This document shows positions 26,440 to 35,646 of a stretch of DNA of 56,729 nt, one piece after another. The position numbers and the translations under genes were made by a program. Source of the DNA: Rhodanobacter sp. (GTDB taxonomy: Bacteria > Pseudomonadota > Gammaproteobacteria > Xanthomonadales > Rhodanobacteraceae); the NCBI GenBank assembly GCA_004322005.1, contig SCRF01000028.1:1-56729 (forward strand). The letters run 5' to 3'. How positions within the stretch are numbered: the first letter of the stretch is position 1; each line of letters starts with the position of its first letter. The notes below the pieces were generated by a model that saw nothing but the letters and a program-made list of their open reading frames with translations, did no database searches and was not told the origin of the DNA.

Positions 26440-28296
26440 TCAGGGTTTGTCCGGTGCGTTGAAGTTGAACGGGCCCGGCGGATGGATGCCGAACGATTGC
26501 TGCGCGGCCTCCAGCACCTCGGGGCTGCATACGACGCTGCTCGGCTCGTCCCGTGCCGGCGCGCCCGGCTGGCGCTCGCGCACCACCCGCGTGCGCTGCA
26601 GCACGATGGCCGCCCGGCGCATCAGCTCGAACGCCTGCTCGCGCTGCCTGCCGAAAGGCTGGCGCTCGAACCTTGTGCGTTCCGCCGGATCGGCGGGCGC
26701 GAGCGGGTCGGGCGCGCCCTGCCTGCCGAGGAACTCGTCCACGGCAGCGTGCTCCATCTGCGGCCCCTTCGGCTCGGGCAACTGCTTGCCCTGTTCGGGC
26801 GGCAACTCGCTTTCGCCGCTTTGCACGGCTTGGCTCAAATCGCAGCCGGGGCACACCTTCGGATCCGCCAGCCAGTCGTGGGCCGCCTGCGCCCGTTCGT
26901 TGGCCAGCGCCACATTGCCTTCGAACTGCGGCGCGTGTTCGGATCCGCGCGGCCCCTCGGGCGAGGTGTAGCCCTTGATGGAGGTGACCCGGTAGCCCTG
27001 CTCGTTCAATGCCTGGATATCGGTCGGCAGCCGGAAATCCTTGCGGACCTCGTGCCTGGCGTGCCGGAAGAACACGTAGCGTGTCTGGACATCCGTCTGC
27101 TTCTGCGCCGGCACCGGCGGCACCGCGGGCAGGTGGGTGATCTTCTCGCACGCGAAGACGAGCTTCTGCTTGCCCTTCTTGTGGCAGTCGACATCCCGCG
27201 TCCTCGCGCCGCCGCCGAGGTCGATGGTGAACATGCACGACTTCGTCCGCGGGTCGCAGTTCACCCCTCCGGTCACGGTGACGTCCGGGGTCTGCACCTT
27301 CACCGATCCGCCGGCGCCGGCAAAACCCTTGTCGTCCACCTTGACCGACGGCGAGAGTGTCACCGTGAAGCTCGCCCCCTGGACGAAGGTGACCTTCAGG
27401 CCCGGATTGATGGCGACACCCTTCAGCGCGTCGGCGCCGGTGACCAGGTTGGCCACCACCGAACCGAGCGCCGGGGGCAGGTCCACGCTGGGGCGGATGT
27501 TCACCTGGGTGCCGCCCTTGCACAGCTCGACGTCCAGCCAGATTTCCTTGACGCTGGCGCCGGGCGTGACCGAGCCATGAAAACCGGGCACGTTCGGTCC
27601 GTCGACGGCGGTCATCGTCACCCGGTAGTCGGAACCGTCCGGGCAATGCACCTTGCGCACGTCCGGGCTGTCACCCGCGGAGGCGGCGCACCCGCGCATC
27701 TGCCGCCGCATCAACCCGCCGCCGCCGGGCGAGACGGCTACCCGCTCGCCGCGCATCGCCGCATCGGCGGCGCGGTCGGCGGCCATTTCGCAGGCATCGT
27801 CAGGCCGCCCGATCGCCAGCGAGGCGTGCAGGTTGCCGGTGCCGGGATCCTGCAACGTATGCGCCAGTTCGTGCGCGAGCAGGCGGCGCCCCGCCGGCGT
27901 GCCCGGCGCGTATTGCTGGGCGTCGAACACGACATGACTGCCCACGGCGTAGGCCAGCGCTCCCACCGCGCGCGCGGATTCGGCGGCGCGGCCGTCGTCA
28001 TGCACGCGCACGCGGCTGAAGTCGCTGCCGAAGCGGGAGCCCATCCAGACCCGGGTCGCGGCGTCGAGCGGCCGCCCGGGGGAACCGATCACGTCGTGCA
28101 CCAGCGGCGGCGCAACCATGGGCGAACCGGCCCGCGTGCTGCTGCGCCGCAGCCGCTGGCTCGCGCAATCCCGGCACTCGCCGCCGTCCGGCGTGTGCGT
28201 GCCGCAGGCGCACTTGCGCCGCAAGCGATTGCCGCGGCCCGGATTGACGCCTGGCGTTGGCTTGAAGGTCGCTGATTGTCGAGTCGCGTTGATCAT
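26440..28296 (-). CDS. eCIS-core (DUF4157) protein with OmpA-like domain
   Basis: A 618-residue protein. The N-terminus holds a Cys motif (CACGTHTPDGGECRDC, Cys29/31/41/44). The eCIS-core domain follows, with FGSDFSRVRVHDD and the HExxH helix LLAHELAHTLQD (His142, Glu143, His146). This domain marks proteins associated with contractile injection systems. The middle is a beta-rich region of unknown fold, and residues of about 390-480 resemble an OmpA-type peptidoglycan-binding domain (YRVTSIKGYTSPEGPRG, NVALANERAQAAHDWL). The ATG at 28296 is chosen over an Arg-rich upstream extension. It could be a payload or an assembly factor. Confidence 0.85.
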   Translation of the reverse strand: MINATRQSATFKPTPGVNPGRGNRLRRKCACGTHTPDGGECRDCASQRLRRSSTRAGSPMVAPPLVHDVIGSPGRPLDAATRVWMGSRFGSDFSRVRVHDDGRAAESARAVGALAYAVGSHVVFDAQQYAPGTPAGRRLLAHELAHTLQDPGTGNLHASLAIGRPDDACEMAADRAADAAMRGERVAVSPGGGGLMRRQMRGCAASAGDSPDVRKVHCPDGSDYRVTMTAVDGPNVPGFHGSVTPGASVKEIWLDVELCKGGTQVNIRPSVDLPPALGSVVANLVTGADALKGVAINPGLKVTFVQGASFTVTLSPSVKVDDKGFAGAGGSVKVQTPDVTVTGGVNCDPRTKSCMFTIDLGGGARTRDVDCHKKGKQKLVFACEKITHLPAVPPVPAQKQTDVQTRYVFFRHARHEVRKDFRLPTDIQALNEQGYRVTSIKGYTSPEGPRGSEHAPQFEGNVALANERAQAAHDWLADPKVCPGCDLSQAVQSGESELPPEQGKQLPEPKGPQMEHAAVDEFLGRQGAPDPLAPADPAERTRFERQPFGRQREQAFELMRRAAIVLQRTRVVRERQPGAPARDEPSSVVCSPEVLEAAQQSFGIHPPGPFNFNAPDKP

Positions 28297-28376
28297 TCCT
28301 GCAATCCTGCGAATGCACCTGATGCTTGCTGTCACCGCGCGGCCATGGGTTCGATGGCATGGCTCACGTACTCGCC

Positions 28377-30359
28377 TCAATGGCAATGGACCGGCGGCGG
28401 GATATGTTGCTTCGCGTAGAAATCCTCGATCGTCACGCCCACGCAATCGGTACTCAGTACGGACGCCCGGGTCATGTCCGCGAACCACTTGTCGCGCTCC
28501 GTCTTGTAGGTACTCCTCGCCTTCTTGAAGTCCTCGACCGTCATGCCGGCATGCCCCGCGAACTTGGGGAAGGGGTGGGCCTGGATGAAACGGATGAAAT
28601 CCAGCCCGTGGCTGCCTTCGTGCACGCGCAGGGTCCCGCCTCCCTTCGCGAGGTCGCTGGAAGTGGTGCCACGGCCGTACCCGGAGATGTCGCCGGGCGC
28701 GGCGCCTTGCCGATAGCGGGTCTGGATGGTGATCGTGATCGTGGTGGGCGGCGGGTCGAACGTGGTGACGTGCTTCGTGCCACGCTTCGGGCCTGAATAG
28801 CTGAAGCCGCCAAATGCCACGCCCTCATCCGACGACGTCGGCTTTGTCTCGGCCGCGCTCTTGCCCTTGATGTCGGTCGCTCCCCGGATATCGGGTTTCA
28901 CGATGACGGTGACATTCCCCACCTTCATCGTGGCGGTGCCGTCCGGCTGTCGGGCGAGGCCACCTTCCAGTGGCGTCGACGTTCCGATCAGGCTGTCCGC
29001 ATACGTTTTCACGGCCGGGTCCTTCGCGTCGTCCCGCAACCGGGTCAATGCGGCGGTGGAAAGGCCGCGAATACGCAACTCGATATCCGGATCAGCGAGA
29101 TCTGCCGCGGTCAGGTGCGCGTTGGCGACCGACCAGCCGTCTATCTTCTCGAACTCGGCGCTTATGCGGCTTTGCTTTTCCGCGTCGGGCAGCGCAAGAA
29201 ACGCCTTGCCGAAATACAGCTTCGGTCCGCTCCAGCTCGTCGTGACCTTGCCGACGGTGACGCTGCCGCTGCCGAACTCGGTCAACAACCCCGGCGGATC
29301 GGGCAGATTGGCGTCGTAGGAGGAACCCGAGATGCGCCCGGCCTTCGCGGGCACGACCTGGTGGATCAGCTTCCACAGTGCGGCGCTGCCGGGCGAGGCC
29401 TGCGGATCGGGATCGGGCCTGAGTCCCGCCAGGCTCGCGCCGAGTTCGGTGATGCGCGCGCGCAGTTCGGCATCCGTGGCATGTTCGACAAAGTTCCTGC
29501 CGACGATCACGGTCGCGTACTGGACGGTTTTCCCCCCGGACGTCTTCTGCTCGATGCTGGCGCGTGCAGCCGGTTCCTTTTCGTCGTATCGCACGCCGGA
29601 CACGTGTCCGGCGTATTCCGGGAAGTATCGGGTCAGCATCCGCCACACCACCTCCCAGGCGCGATGTTCCAGGGGAGTGGTCTGACGGCCGGCGGCGGCG
29701 AGGATCGTGTCGCGCGCGGTGTCCTGTCCCGGTGGCACGACTTGCCGTTGCACGCTGGTGCCGTGGGCGCCTTGCTGGAGCGTGTGCACCAGCTCGTGGG
29801 CGAGCAGGTGGCGACCTTCGCCGCTGCCCGGATCGAACCGGCCGTCGGCGAACACGATGTCCTGCCCCAGCGTGTATGCCCGTGCCTGCAGCGCCTGCGC
29901 CGATCGGGCGGCGCGGGCATCGGTGTGTACCCGCACCTGCGAAAAGTCGTGGCCGAAACGCGCTTCGAAGCAGGCCCGGGTCGAGCCATCCAGCGGCTGC
30001 CCCGGTGCACGCAGCACCGCGTGCACGCTTGCCGGTGCCGACCCGTCGCCGGGCGAGGGTGTTGCATGGCTGAACCGCCATGGCGCCCGGGAAAATGCGG
30101 CTGGCACCGGGTTGTCGTTCGTCACCGCGGCCGCGATGCGGTCGGCTTCCGCTTCCAGCGGATCGTCGGTCCGACCGATCGCCAGCGCCTTGCGTTGCAG
30201 GCGTCCACGCTTGCAGCTTTCGCATTCGCCACCGTTGGTATGCATGCCGCACGCGCACTTGCGTTGCAGCAGGCCGCCACGCAGGCGCGCGAACGAGGGT
30301 CGCACCGTCGCGTGTGCCGTTCGCCGGTCTGCTGTCGCTGTTGCGTTCGCTCGTTGCAT
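28377..30359 (-). CDS. eCIS-core (DUF4157) protein with a second C-terminal HExxH motif
   Basis: A 660-residue protein. It has a Cys motif (KCACGMHTNGGECESC), then the eCIS-core domain with FGHDFSQVRVHTDARAA and HLLAHELVHTLQ (HExxH near 188-192). The C-terminal quarter has a second zinc-type motif, LRVHEGSHGLDFIRF (HEGSH at about 579-583), reminiscent of DUF922 secreted Zn-proteases. I read this as a candidate metalloprotease payload on an eCIS-core carrier. The ATG at 30359 sits eight bases after GAGG; an in-frame ATG at 30365 is only two bases from it. Confidence 0.85.
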   Translation of the reverse strand: MQRANATATADRRTAHATVRPSFARLRGGLLQRKCACGMHTNGGECESCKRGRLQRKALAIGRTDDPLEAEADRIAAAVTNDNPVPAAFSRAPWRFSHATPSPGDGSAPASVHAVLRAPGQPLDGSTRACFEARFGHDFSQVRVHTDARAARSAQALQARAYTLGQDIVFADGRFDPGSGEGRHLLAHELVHTLQQGAHGTSVQRQVVPPGQDTARDTILAAAGRQTTPLEHRAWEVVWRMLTRYFPEYAGHVSGVRYDEKEPAARASIEQKTSGGKTVQYATVIVGRNFVEHATDAELRARITELGASLAGLRPDPDPQASPGSAALWKLIHQVVPAKAGRISGSSYDANLPDPPGLLTEFGSGSVTVGKVTTSWSGPKLYFGKAFLALPDAEKQSRISAEFEKIDGWSVANAHLTAADLADPDIELRIRGLSTAALTRLRDDAKDPAVKTYADSLIGTSTPLEGGLARQPDGTATMKVGNVTVIVKPDIRGATDIKGKSAAETKPTSSDEGVAFGGFSYSGPKRGTKHVTTFDPPPTTITITIQTRYRQGAAPGDISGYGRGTTSSDLAKGGGTLRVHEGSHGLDFIRFIQAHPFPKFAGHAGMTVEDFKKARSTYKTERDKWFADMTRASVLSTDCVGVTIEDFYAKQHIPPPVHCH

Positions 30360-30403
30360 GGTCATGACCTCGACGGCCCGGGTACAGCCGTTCGGCTCAC
30401 TCG

Positions 30404-31168
30404 TTACTGGAATGCGCGAAGAGTCCAGAAGTCGTCCGCGAGATTGCTGTCGGACGCATAGTCGTAGGGCATCGTGAAGTAGCCCTTGATGCCCCAGCCC
30501 CTGCCCCAGGAGTTGCGGATGAGCAACCGCTTCGTGGCATCGTCGTAACCGACGGCGCAAATCGCATGGCCTCCCACCTGCCGCTCGCCCGGCTCCGGCA
30601 GGTTCAGCTCGCCGGTCCTGGCCACGGCTTCGGACTCGAAAGACTCGTAAACGGAAAAACCGAAGACAAACGGGTAGCCTTCCGCCAGGCATTGCCGCAT
30701 CTGCCGCAATCCGATCACACGATGGTAGGACGTCACCTCGCGGTTGAGCGCCTGCCGGTAGCAGGCGGCGGACGGTTTGTCGGCAAATTTCGCGATCTTG
30801 TAGGGCCACTCCCTCTCGGAGCAGACGCCGAGCTTGACCAGCGACTTGACCCCGTCACGGATCGCCGCGCCGGCGTCCTCGCTGACCGTGCCTTCCATCA
30901 CCCGCTCGTTGTAGTAGACGAACAGGCGGCTGAGGTTGATGACCCGGCGACCGACCTTTTTCTCGAGGAATTCCAGGTTGCCCACCAGCGCATTCGCCGT
31001 GCAGCTGCCCAGGTTTCCCTGGTTTTCCACCGGCGAGCAACCCGCCCTCAGGTCCACTTTCGCAGGCAACCTCTTCGGCGGTGCGGCGATGGCGGCATAC
31101 AGCTTGTCGCGATAGTCGGGCCGGTCGGGCACCCAGCCGTACCATGCATTTACTTTTGACCTGGCCAT
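30404..31168 (-). CDS. Papain-like (C1A) cysteine peptidase in the eCIS operon
   Basis: A 254-residue peptidase with all papain landmarks: oxyanion-hole Gln50 and catalytic Cys56 in ENQGNLGSCTANA, His201 in VGGHAICAVGYDD and Asn219 in IRNSWGRGWGIKGY. It has neither a signal peptide nor a long inhibitory propeptide (the mature fold begins by residue 35). The start follows GAGGAGG and overlaps the previous small gene by 19 bases. Encoded between the AAA+ ATPase unit and the eCIS-core proteins, it is a good candidate for cargo or for proteolytic processing of a particle component. Confidence 0.88.
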   Translation of the reverse strand: MARSKVNAWYGWVPDRPDYRDKLYAAIAAPPKRLPAKVDLRAGCSPVENQGNLGSCTANALVGNLEFLEKKVGRRVINLSRLFVYYNERVMEGTVSEDAGAAIRDGVKSLVKLGVCSEREWPYKIAKFADKPSAACYRQALNREVTSYHRVIGLRQMRQCLAEGYPFVFGFSVYESFESEAVARTGELNLPEPGERQVGGHAICAVGYDDATKRLLIRNSWGRGWGIKGYFTMPYDYASDSNLADDFWTLRAFQ

Positions 31169-31464
31169 GCCTGCCTCCTCTGGCGATGTGCCTGACTTGA
31201 AAGGGTTCCGCCGACACCCAGGGCCTCACCTACGGCGGTGGCGATGCGCGGAGCGAGTCGATCCTTCGGGTGGCGGGCCTGCGGCAGCAACGCGGGCGGC
31301 AGGCTGGCGACGCGGCCGATGCCGCGCAGCGCGGACCCCACGTCCGGCCCGGCCAGCCGCTCGGCCAGTTCGAGCTCGATGGCGGATCGCACCGCCGTTG
31401 CGCGCTCGCCGCCGAGCAGCGCGGCGTCCAGCAGCAGCCGTTCGATGTGCAGTTCGATCCTCAT
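31150..31464 (-). CDS. Small eCIS-operon protein of unknown function
   Basis: A 104-residue protein beginning MRIELHIERLLLDAALLGGE. Its N-terminal half is helical (AVRSAIELELAERLAG) and its Arg/Gln-rich C-terminus ends HRQRRQAWPGQK. Its ATG overlaps the stop of the AAA+ gene (ATGA), and its end overlaps the peptidase gene by 19 bases. Small proteins of this kind follow the ATPase in related clusters as I recall. No motif reveals its role; coupling suggests it works with the ATPase. Confidence 0.75.
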   Translation of the reverse strand: MRIELHIERLLLDAALLGGERATAVRSAIELELAERLAGPDVGSALRGIGRVASLPPALLPQARHPKDRLAPRIATAVGEALGVGGTLSSQAHRQRRQAWPGQK

Positions 31465-33641
31465 GCGTTGCCTCCCGCGCTTTCCAGCCAGCGGAAGTCG
31501 GCCTCGTTGACCGGCTTGTCGAGCTTGCGGAACTCGGCGCGCGCGGCATCGAGAATCAACGGCATGCTGATCTGCACGCCGGCCCTGGCGGCCAGGAAGG
31601 CCGCGTTCAGCGCGATGCCCTGGATGCTGCCGCCGCTGAGCGCCAGCCGCGCCAGCCGGTCCAGGTCCAGCGGCGCGATCGGCAACCGGGCGGGAAAGGC
31701 CGAAGCCCAGATCGCCTTGCGCTCGGCCACGCCGGGAAACGGGAAATTGACCACGAAGCGCAGCCGGCGCAGGAACGCGCTGTCCAGCGCACCCTTCTGG
31801 TTGGTCGCCAGGATCGCCAGGCCACGGAACGATTCCAGCCGCTGCAGCAGGTAGTTCACTTCGATGTTGGCGTAGCGGTCGTGGCTGTCCTTCACTTCGC
31901 TGCGCTTGCCGAACAGTGCGTCTGCCTCGTCGAAGAACAGGATCGCGCCGCCGTCCTCGGCCGCATCGAACAGCTTGCGCAGGTTCTTCTCCGTCTCGCC
32001 GATGTACTTGCTGACCACCGCCGACAGGTCGATGCGGTACAGCGACAGGCCCAGTTCGTTTGTGATGACCTCGGCCGCCATGGTCTTGCCGGTGCCACTC
32101 TCGCCGGCGAACAGCGCGCTGATCGACAGGCCCCGGTTCATGCGCGCGCGAAAGCCCCAGTCGTCGTAGACGGTGCTGCGCCGGGATACCTGGTCGACAA
32201 TCTGCCGCAACAGGTTCTTCTCGCTGTCAGGCAGCTTGAGGTCGGCCCAGCCGGCCTTCGGTTCGATCCGTTGCGCCAGCTGATCCAGTGCCGGCCGCGT
32301 GCGCGCCAGCGCACCATGCCACAGCAACTGCGCCAGCGCCTCGGGCTGCTGCTCGACGGCGCAGAGCGCCGTGTGCGCGATCTGTTCGATCCGGCCGAAG
32401 TTGAAATCGAAATGGCCGGCCAGATGCTGCGGCTGTTTCCCCGCGATGTCGCCGAGCAGCCGCTGCCACAGCGAACGCTGCTCGACCGCGGTGGGCTTGG
32501 CGACGTCCACGCTGAGCGTGTTGCTCGCCGTGCCCGTCCACGGCTCATGCGCATCGACGAAGGCGAGCCCGCCGGCACGCGCGATGAAACGCCGGACCTG
32601 CGCCGCCGCATCGCCGCGTTCGACGTCGGCGGCGTCGATGTACAGCGCCAGCGGCAGCAGCTGGCTCTCGCGCTGCCAGAGGCGGATCAGCGTTTCCTGC
32701 TCGGCCACGCTGCCAGGCAGCAGCGCGGCGGAAAGACGGTAGGCCTGCGCCCCGAACGCCTCGGCGATCGCCTGCGCAATGCCCTGCTTGCTGACGCTGT
32801 CGCTGCCCAGCAGTTGCACCGCCGGCAGCGCCTCGCCCACCGGCACGCGGCGCAAGCCGTCCACGATGCGATCGGCGATCGCGCGCTGCGAGGGTGGCAG
32901 CGTGGCCGGTGCCAGTGCGGTGAGCAGCGGCATCAGGCGGTCGTCCAGATAGTTCATGCCCTTGACGAAATTGACCACGCGTTCGTCGGCGCTGAGCGCG
33001 GCGCCGATCAGCGGCTGCGCGCCGGGCTGGTGGATGTCGAGCAGGCGCCAGTAGCGCAGCGGCCGCTCCGGCGACAGCGCATCCCAGCTCGGAGCATCGA
33101 GCACGGCGAACGCGAGCGCGAACGTCGGGTACGGCTTGGCCGGATCGTGCTGCGCCTGCGCGCACAGCGCCGGCATGCGCGTGTCCAGCTCCATGCCGAT
33201 GCACAGCAACAGCAGCTCGCGCTCGAACGCGGACAGGCCGAGCCGATTCGCGAGCACGCTCAACGCCGGCGTATGACTGCTGCCATCGGTGACGCTGCTG
33301 GCCGGCGATGTCACGGCACCTGCTGCTGTCGTGCCGACATCCGGAACCTCGACGACGAGCGGCGGTGCCGCCGGCGGCGTGTCGACGACCTTCATCTGCG
33401 CGTTCGACAACGGCGTGCGTGCCGGCTGACTGCTGAACATCCGTGCGAACCACGAGTGCTTCTGTCCACCCGGCGCACTCACCGCCGGCGCGGATTCCAT
33501 CAGGGCGGTAGCCGCCGCGGCCGGCGGCGTGGCAGGCGCGTCATGCGACTGCGCGGCGCGCTGCAACCGCGCGCGCAGATCCGCCAGCGCCGCGGCGAGA
33601 TACTGGTCGTTCGCTTCCAGCCATGGTGCGTAGTCGTTCAT
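31461..33641 (-). CDS. eCIS AAA+ ATPase (Afp15/Pvc15-like)
   Basis: A 726-residue protein whose C-terminal AAA+ module has Walker A GESGTGKT (about 511-518), Walker B AILFFDEADALFG (about 563-575) and a sensor/arginine-finger stretch DSAFLRRLRFVVNFPFPG. The N-terminal 400 residues are an inactive-looking second domain, as in Afp15. These ATPases are needed for assembly of eCIS particles, possibly to remodel or disassemble misassembled sheath or to load cargo. It overlaps neighbours by ATGA on both sides. Confidence 0.92.
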   Translation of the reverse strand: MNDYAPWLEANDQYLAAALADLRARLQRAAQSHDAPATPPAAAATALMESAPAVSAPGGQKHSWFARMFSSQPARTPLSNAQMKVVDTPPAAPPLVVEVPDVGTTAAGAVTSPASSVTDGSSHTPALSVLANRLGLSAFERELLLLCIGMELDTRMPALCAQAQHDPAKPYPTFALAFAVLDAPSWDALSPERPLRYWRLLDIHQPGAQPLIGAALSADERVVNFVKGMNYLDDRLMPLLTALAPATLPPSQRAIADRIVDGLRRVPVGEALPAVQLLGSDSVSKQGIAQAIAEAFGAQAYRLSAALLPGSVAEQETLIRLWQRESQLLPLALYIDAADVERGDAAAQVRRFIARAGGLAFVDAHEPWTGTASNTLSVDVAKPTAVEQRSLWQRLLGDIAGKQPQHLAGHFDFNFGRIEQIAHTALCAVEQQPEALAQLLWHGALARTRPALDQLAQRIEPKAGWADLKLPDSEKNLLRQIVDQVSRRSTVYDDWGFRARMNRGLSISALFAGESGTGKTMAAEVITNELGLSLYRIDLSAVVSKYIGETEKNLRKLFDAAEDGGAILFFDEADALFGKRSEVKDSHDRYANIEVNYLLQRLESFRGLAILATNQKGALDSAFLRRLRFVVNFPFPGVAERKAIWASAFPARLPIAPLDLDRLARLALSGGSIQGIALNAAFLAARAGVQISMPLILDAARAEFRKLDKPVNEADFRWLESAGGNA

Positions 33642-34882
33642 GTCACGACCACCTGCTGGTTGGCGGCGAACGTCGGCACGCTGCCGCTGTCATCGACCGG
33701 GATACTGTCGGCGCCGTCCACACGCAGACGCAGCGTGTACGTGCCCGCGCTCACTGCCGGCACCTGGAACGCCAGCGCGCTGGGCTGATGCGCGTCGGCC
33801 GGATTGCTCACGCTTTGCGGCGTCAGCAGCCGGTCGCCGAACAGCAGGAACACGCGCTGCCCGTCGCGGATGCGCGGCAGGCAGGTGAGGTTCACCGCGA
33901 TATCGCCGGCCGCCGCGGCCAGCGCGCCCAGCGTGATGGTCGGCGCCAGCACCAGCGGCAGTTCGTTGCTGAGCAGCGGCGGCAACCCGGGCGGCTGCAG
34001 CAGCAGCGCCACGGTGTAGATGCCCGGCGCCCAGCGCGAGGCGGCGTCGGTATCCTCGACCGTGTCCGCCAGATGCACGCCCAGCGTGCCGGCCGTGTCG
34101 CCGGCCAGCGGCGGCAGATCGACCGGAGTATCGAGGCGCAGGCTGCTGAAGCGCACCAGCGCGTGATCGGTGCCGAGCCGACGCCCGCCGAGCACGATGT
34201 CCTCGCCCAGCCGCAGCGCCGTCCGCGCATGCGGATACGTCAGCGCGTCCAGCACCGGCACCGCGCCGGCGGTGGCGATCACGCCGCGATCCTGCGGGCC
34301 GCGCCGCAGCACCGGCAGCGGCGCGCGTGCCGCCGCCTGGCTGTCGATCAGCACCACCGTCGCCTCGTAGGCGGCGGACACCCGGTAGTTGGTCTGGAAC
34401 GCGGTCCACAGCTTGGACAGCTCTTCGACACTCTGCGGCAGCAGCGTGATGCGCACGCGCTCGATCTGTGCGGCCAGATCGTTGTTCGGCAGCGCGTTGC
34501 GGATATCGTTGCCGTCGAGCACGGCGCGATCGTGCAGGGTGCTCATCGCCGCGGCGAGCACGCGATGGCTGAGCGCCTCGCTGTCGCTCTCGCCACGTCC
34601 CCAAGCGGTGATCAGGTAATGCAGATTCAACGCCAGCGCCGGCGGCGCGCTCTCGCCCGGACGCACCCGCCCCGGCATGTCGAGGTTGCTCCAGGCGGCG
34701 TTGCCGACCACCTGATACAGGAACAGGTTGAGCTGCGCCTTGCTGATGCCCTTGCGCGCGAGATCCGGCGGCTGCAGCGTGACCTCGAGGTCGCTCAGCT
34801 CGGGGTCCAGCGCCGGCATCTGCGTCAGCAGCAGGTTGCGCAGCGTGCGCGTGGCGGCGGCGATCGCCAGCACGTTGCTCAT
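33638..34882 (-). CDS. Pvc16-like (DUF4255) tail terminator/cap protein
   Basis: A 414-residue protein. The DUF4255/Pvc16 N-terminal domain (about 1-190) is recognisable by ATRTLRNLL, ISKAQLNLFLYQVVGN and LNLHYLITAWG with ALSHRVLAAAM. This domain caps the distal end of tube and sheath in Afp/PVC. A C-terminal Ig/TIG-like domain (about 330-414, with RVFLLFGDRLL and AGTYTLRLRVDG) is an addition compared with minimal Pvc16. Starts and stops overlap neighbours by ATGA. Confidence 0.9.
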   Translation of the reverse strand: MSNVLAIAAATRTLRNLLLTQMPALDPELSDLEVTLQPPDLARKGISKAQLNLFLYQVVGNAAWSNLDMPGRVRPGESAPPALALNLHYLITAWGRGESDSEALSHRVLAAAMSTLHDRAVLDGNDIRNALPNNDLAAQIERVRITLLPQSVEELSKLWTAFQTNYRVSAAYEATVVLIDSQAAARAPLPVLRRGPQDRGVIATAGAVPVLDALTYPHARTALRLGEDIVLGGRRLGTDHALVRFSSLRLDTPVDLPPLAGDTAGTLGVHLADTVEDTDAASRWAPGIYTVALLLQPPGLPPLLSNELPLVLAPTITLGALAAAAGDIAVNLTCLPRIRDGQRVFLLFGDRLLTPQSVSNPADAHQPSALAFQVPAVSAGTYTLRLRVDGADSIPVDDSGSVPTFAANQQVVVT

Positions 34883-35646
34883 GGCGACGCCTTGTCGCCG
34901 CGCTGGCGCAGGTAGTCGTCGAGGCTGCCCGGCCGCGGCCCGTCGCGATGGCGCGGCGGCACGGCGACGGCCGGTGCGGCGCGCACTTCGAGCCGGCCGA
35001 TGCTGACGTGCACCACCGGTTCGCCCGCATCGTCGCGCGTGCGCTCGGGCGGCGTGGCGCGCACGCGCGGCACGCGCGCGCCGGCCGGCTGGCTCGGTGT
35101 CTGCACCGTGTGCGATGCCGGCAGCATTCGCGCCGCTGGCGGCAGCAAGGCGCCCGTCGCTGCGTGGGCCGGCGCTGCCGTCTGCGCTTGCTGATCGGGC
35201 ACGAGGCGCGTGTGCCGCGGCTGCACCGCTGCCGGCAGCGGCGCTTCGCGCCCGGCCCGATCCGATGGCGAGACCGGCGCCGCGGGCCGCTCGTCGACTA
35301 CCCGCGACGGCGGTGCGGCGACCGCTGCGGCCGGTTGGAAGTCGCCACGTGCCACGGCAGCGGCCGCCGGCGCGGGCGAAAGCATGCGCTCGAGCGGCCT
35401 CGTGGCGATCGGCGAGGCGTCCGCCGATGCCGCCGCCGATGCCTGCGCCGATCGCGGCAGCGGAGCAGCAGCGGCTTCGGCGGCTGGCGCCGCCGCGTCG
35501 CGGCGCTCCCGCGCGTCGGCATCGCCCCACACCGGCGGCATGATCGGCGCGCGCTGCAGCGGCTCGAACAGCGACGGCAGCCGCGGCGCCAGCAGCGGCT
35601 CGCTGCCGATCGCCCTGCCCACCAGCCGGTCGAGGAAATCGCTCAT
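34879..35646 (-). CDS. Disordered eCIS protein with conserved C-terminal motif
   Basis: A 255-residue protein, largely Ala/Pro/Arg-rich and probably disordered. Only the N-terminal helix (MSDFLDRLVGRAIG) and a short C-terminal block look ordered: VVHVSIGRLEVRA (about 212-224) and SLDDYLRQR near the end. The pair IGRxEVRA plus DYLRxR recurs in proteins at this place in other eCIS clusters as I recall, suggesting a docking peptide for a structural partner. The function is unknown. It overlaps both neighbours by ATGA. Confidence 0.8.
   Translation of the reverse strand: MSDFLDRLVGRAIGSEPLLAPRLPSLFEPLQRAPIMPPVWGDADARERRDAAAPAAEAAAAPLPRSAQASAAASADASPIATRPLERMLSPAPAAAAVARGDFQPAAAVAAPPSRVVDERPAAPVSPSDRAGREAPLPAAVQPRHTRLVPDQQAQTAAPAHAATGALLPPAARMLPASHTVQTPSQPAGARVPRVRATPPERTRDDAGEPVVHVSIGRLEVRAAPAVAVPPRHRDGPRPGSLDDYLRQRGDKASP

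Noticed and set aside
31167..33788. 873-codon plus-strand frame
   Set aside because: Antisense shadow of the AAA+ ATPase, whose Walker motifs lie on the minus strand.
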